Positions 62,890 to 64,000 of a stretch of DNA of 64,000 nucleotides are shown here, piece by piece; positions within the stretch are counted from its first letter, which is position 1; each line of letters opens with the position of its first letter. The notes under the pieces were generated by a model that was not told where the DNA came from, did not search any database, and saw only the letters and a program-made list of their open reading frames with translations. Both the position numbers and the translations under genes were made by a program. Source of the stretch: Cyprinodon diabolis (taxonomy: Eukaryota; Chordata; Actinopteri; Cyprinodontiformes; Cyprinodontidae); NCBI GenBank assembly GCA_030533445.1, contig CM060069.1, positions 3,067,256-3,131,255 of the forward strand, read 5' to 3'.

Positions 62890-64000
62890 TATTATTCTAC
62901 AAAGTAACTTTTTTTTCCTAACACACCAAATATATTAATGCTCTTAATTGCATGCACATATTTCATAATTTTTATTGCATTATTCTTAAATGTTTTTAAA
63001 CCTTGTTAATGTTGTATAATCTTTTAGCTCCAGATCTAATTTGTTCCATACATCAACCCCAACAAAAGAAATAAAATGTTGTTTTAAATTTGTTCTTGTT
63101 TTGGTTTTCTGAACATTTTATACCCTCTGAGATCATAAAAACTGTCCCTGATCAAAAACAGACCCTGAATATGTACTGGCAACACATTTTTTTTTAAACT
63201 TTTTACATAAATTGAGTGGTCTTAAAGTCAACCAAATGTTTAAATTTTAATGTTTTTAAATGTACAAAAAGTTGGTTTGTATGCTCTCTATAAGCTGCTT
63301 TATTTACAATTCAATTAGCTCTCTTTTGAATTATGAACAATAGGTTTAAATTAGTTTTATAGGTGTTTCCCCACACTTCAATACAGTACATCAGGTAAAG
63401 CAAAACTAAGAATACAAGAGATATGTTTTCTTTTTCATTCCGTAAAAATTCAAAAAAATATCCACTGGACTTGGTTTCCAAGATTTGAAGACGTTTCTCC
63501 ACCTCTCCAGGAAGCTTTCTCAATTCAAATGTCTGGATCCGCAGTGAGTTTGAGCCTTATATAGACAAAGCCTTGTATCGCTTGGAAACATGCAAATGGT
63601 AACCAAACTCACTGCGGATCCAGACATTTGAATTGAGAAAGCAATAATTCATGATTAACAGTATCAAAAACTTCAGGTCTAAGAACACTCCTACAGTGTT
63701 TTGGTTATTATCAATGGCATCAGATATTCCACAAGATCAACAAGTGCCAGAGCAGTGGACTTATCAGGTCTGAATCCATACTGCTGTTAACAGAGAATAT
63801 TATGTTAAACAGTAAAATTATAAAATATAATTAAATAAAAGGGATATCGGCCGGAAATTAGAAAAAATTATGCTTGTCCCCAGCCTTATAAATAGGAATA
63901 ACCTTAGCAATCTTCATCTTTTTTGGAGACCTGCCTAACTACAAGGACTGGTTACAAATGTGTGCAAGTGGTTTGGCGATATACTCAATGACTTCTTTTA
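62890..64000 (-). pseudogene. L2/CR1-type LINE reverse transcriptase, fragmented
   Basis: Starting at the window edge, the minus strand encodes KEVIEYIAKPLAHICNQS, KMKIAKVIPIYKAGDKHNFF and then QYGFRPDKSTALALVDLVEY and VGVFLDL, the RT fingers/palm of L2/CR1-like LINEs. After an interruption with an inverted repeat (63514-63642) it resumes with MYCIEVWGNTYKTNLNLLFI, the conserved VWGNTYKTNL motif downstream of the active site. The catalytic FADD-type motif falls in the lost part. There are many stops; the element continues beyond the window. Confidence 0.75.
63514..63642. repeat. Perfect 39-bp inverted repeat within the LINE
   Basis: 63514-63552 is the exact reverse complement of 63604-63642, with a 51-bp spacer. 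It lies where LINE homology is interrupted. Confidence 0.9.

Overview
The window is vertebrate, almost certainly teleost fish, non-coding-rich DNA dominated by transposable elements. The evidence is a Tc1-type transposon with ~200-bp inverted repeats, Ty3/Gypsy chromovirus copies, class I endogenous retroviruses of a piscine gamma/epsilon-like kind, L2/CR1-type and R4-like LINE fragments, several MITEs and eukaryotic tRNA-Ser(AGA) sequences. There is no operon structure and no CRISPR. The species cannot be named from the sequence.

Layout. 1-6.9 kb: a MITE, a second MITE flanked by TTAA, a LINE 3' fragment, otherwise unrecognised. 6.9-12.3 kb (minus strand): a reconstructable 15-exon host-type gene for a C2HC zinc-finger plus HECT-like protein, with an in-frame stop and two phase conflicts, so probably decaying. 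12.3-17.6 kb: an AT-rich minisatellite split by a Gypsy-type element that has LTRs and a gag-like ORF but no pol; most of its interior is in-frame tandem repeats. 18.2-19.1 kb: the long form of the TTAA MITE. 20.7-39.6 kb: a nest. An old minus-strand Gypsy remnant lies on both sides of a plus-strand Gypsy chromovirus (TSD GATAT), whose 3' LTR is itself split by a 14.1-kb minus-strand class I provirus (provirus 1, TSD GTAG). 40.3-41.9 kb: a dead Tc1 element. 43.0-45.0 kb: a possible host first exon, a foldback element and a second pol-less Gypsy-type element. 45.2-59.9 kb: three tandem units each carrying a tRNA-Ser(AGA) copy, the second split by an 11.5-kb plus-strand provirus (provirus 2, TSD AAGG). 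60-64 kb: a DUF6729-like pseudogene, a third retroviral integrase fragment and a minus-strand LINE reverse transcriptase.

The two proviruses belong to one lineage: nearly identical gene order and a shared tRNA-Arg(ACG)-type primer-binding site, but different U3 regions. Comparing them reveals four features not covered by the standard gag-pol-env description: (1) a ~170-residue insert between protease and reverse transcriptase with two HxT motifs, resembling a 2H phosphoesterase; (2) a 3' accessory ORF ending in a conserved basic/leucine-zipper-like helix; (3) a series of 15-nt hairpins in the long 5' leader whose stems covary; (4) a covarying hairpin just before the polypurine tract. Both proviruses are broken by stops, frameshifts and deletions. 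Provirus 2 has an internal deletion that fuses pol to env in one 1,430-codon ORF.

All homology statements rest on recognition by eye; no database search was possible.
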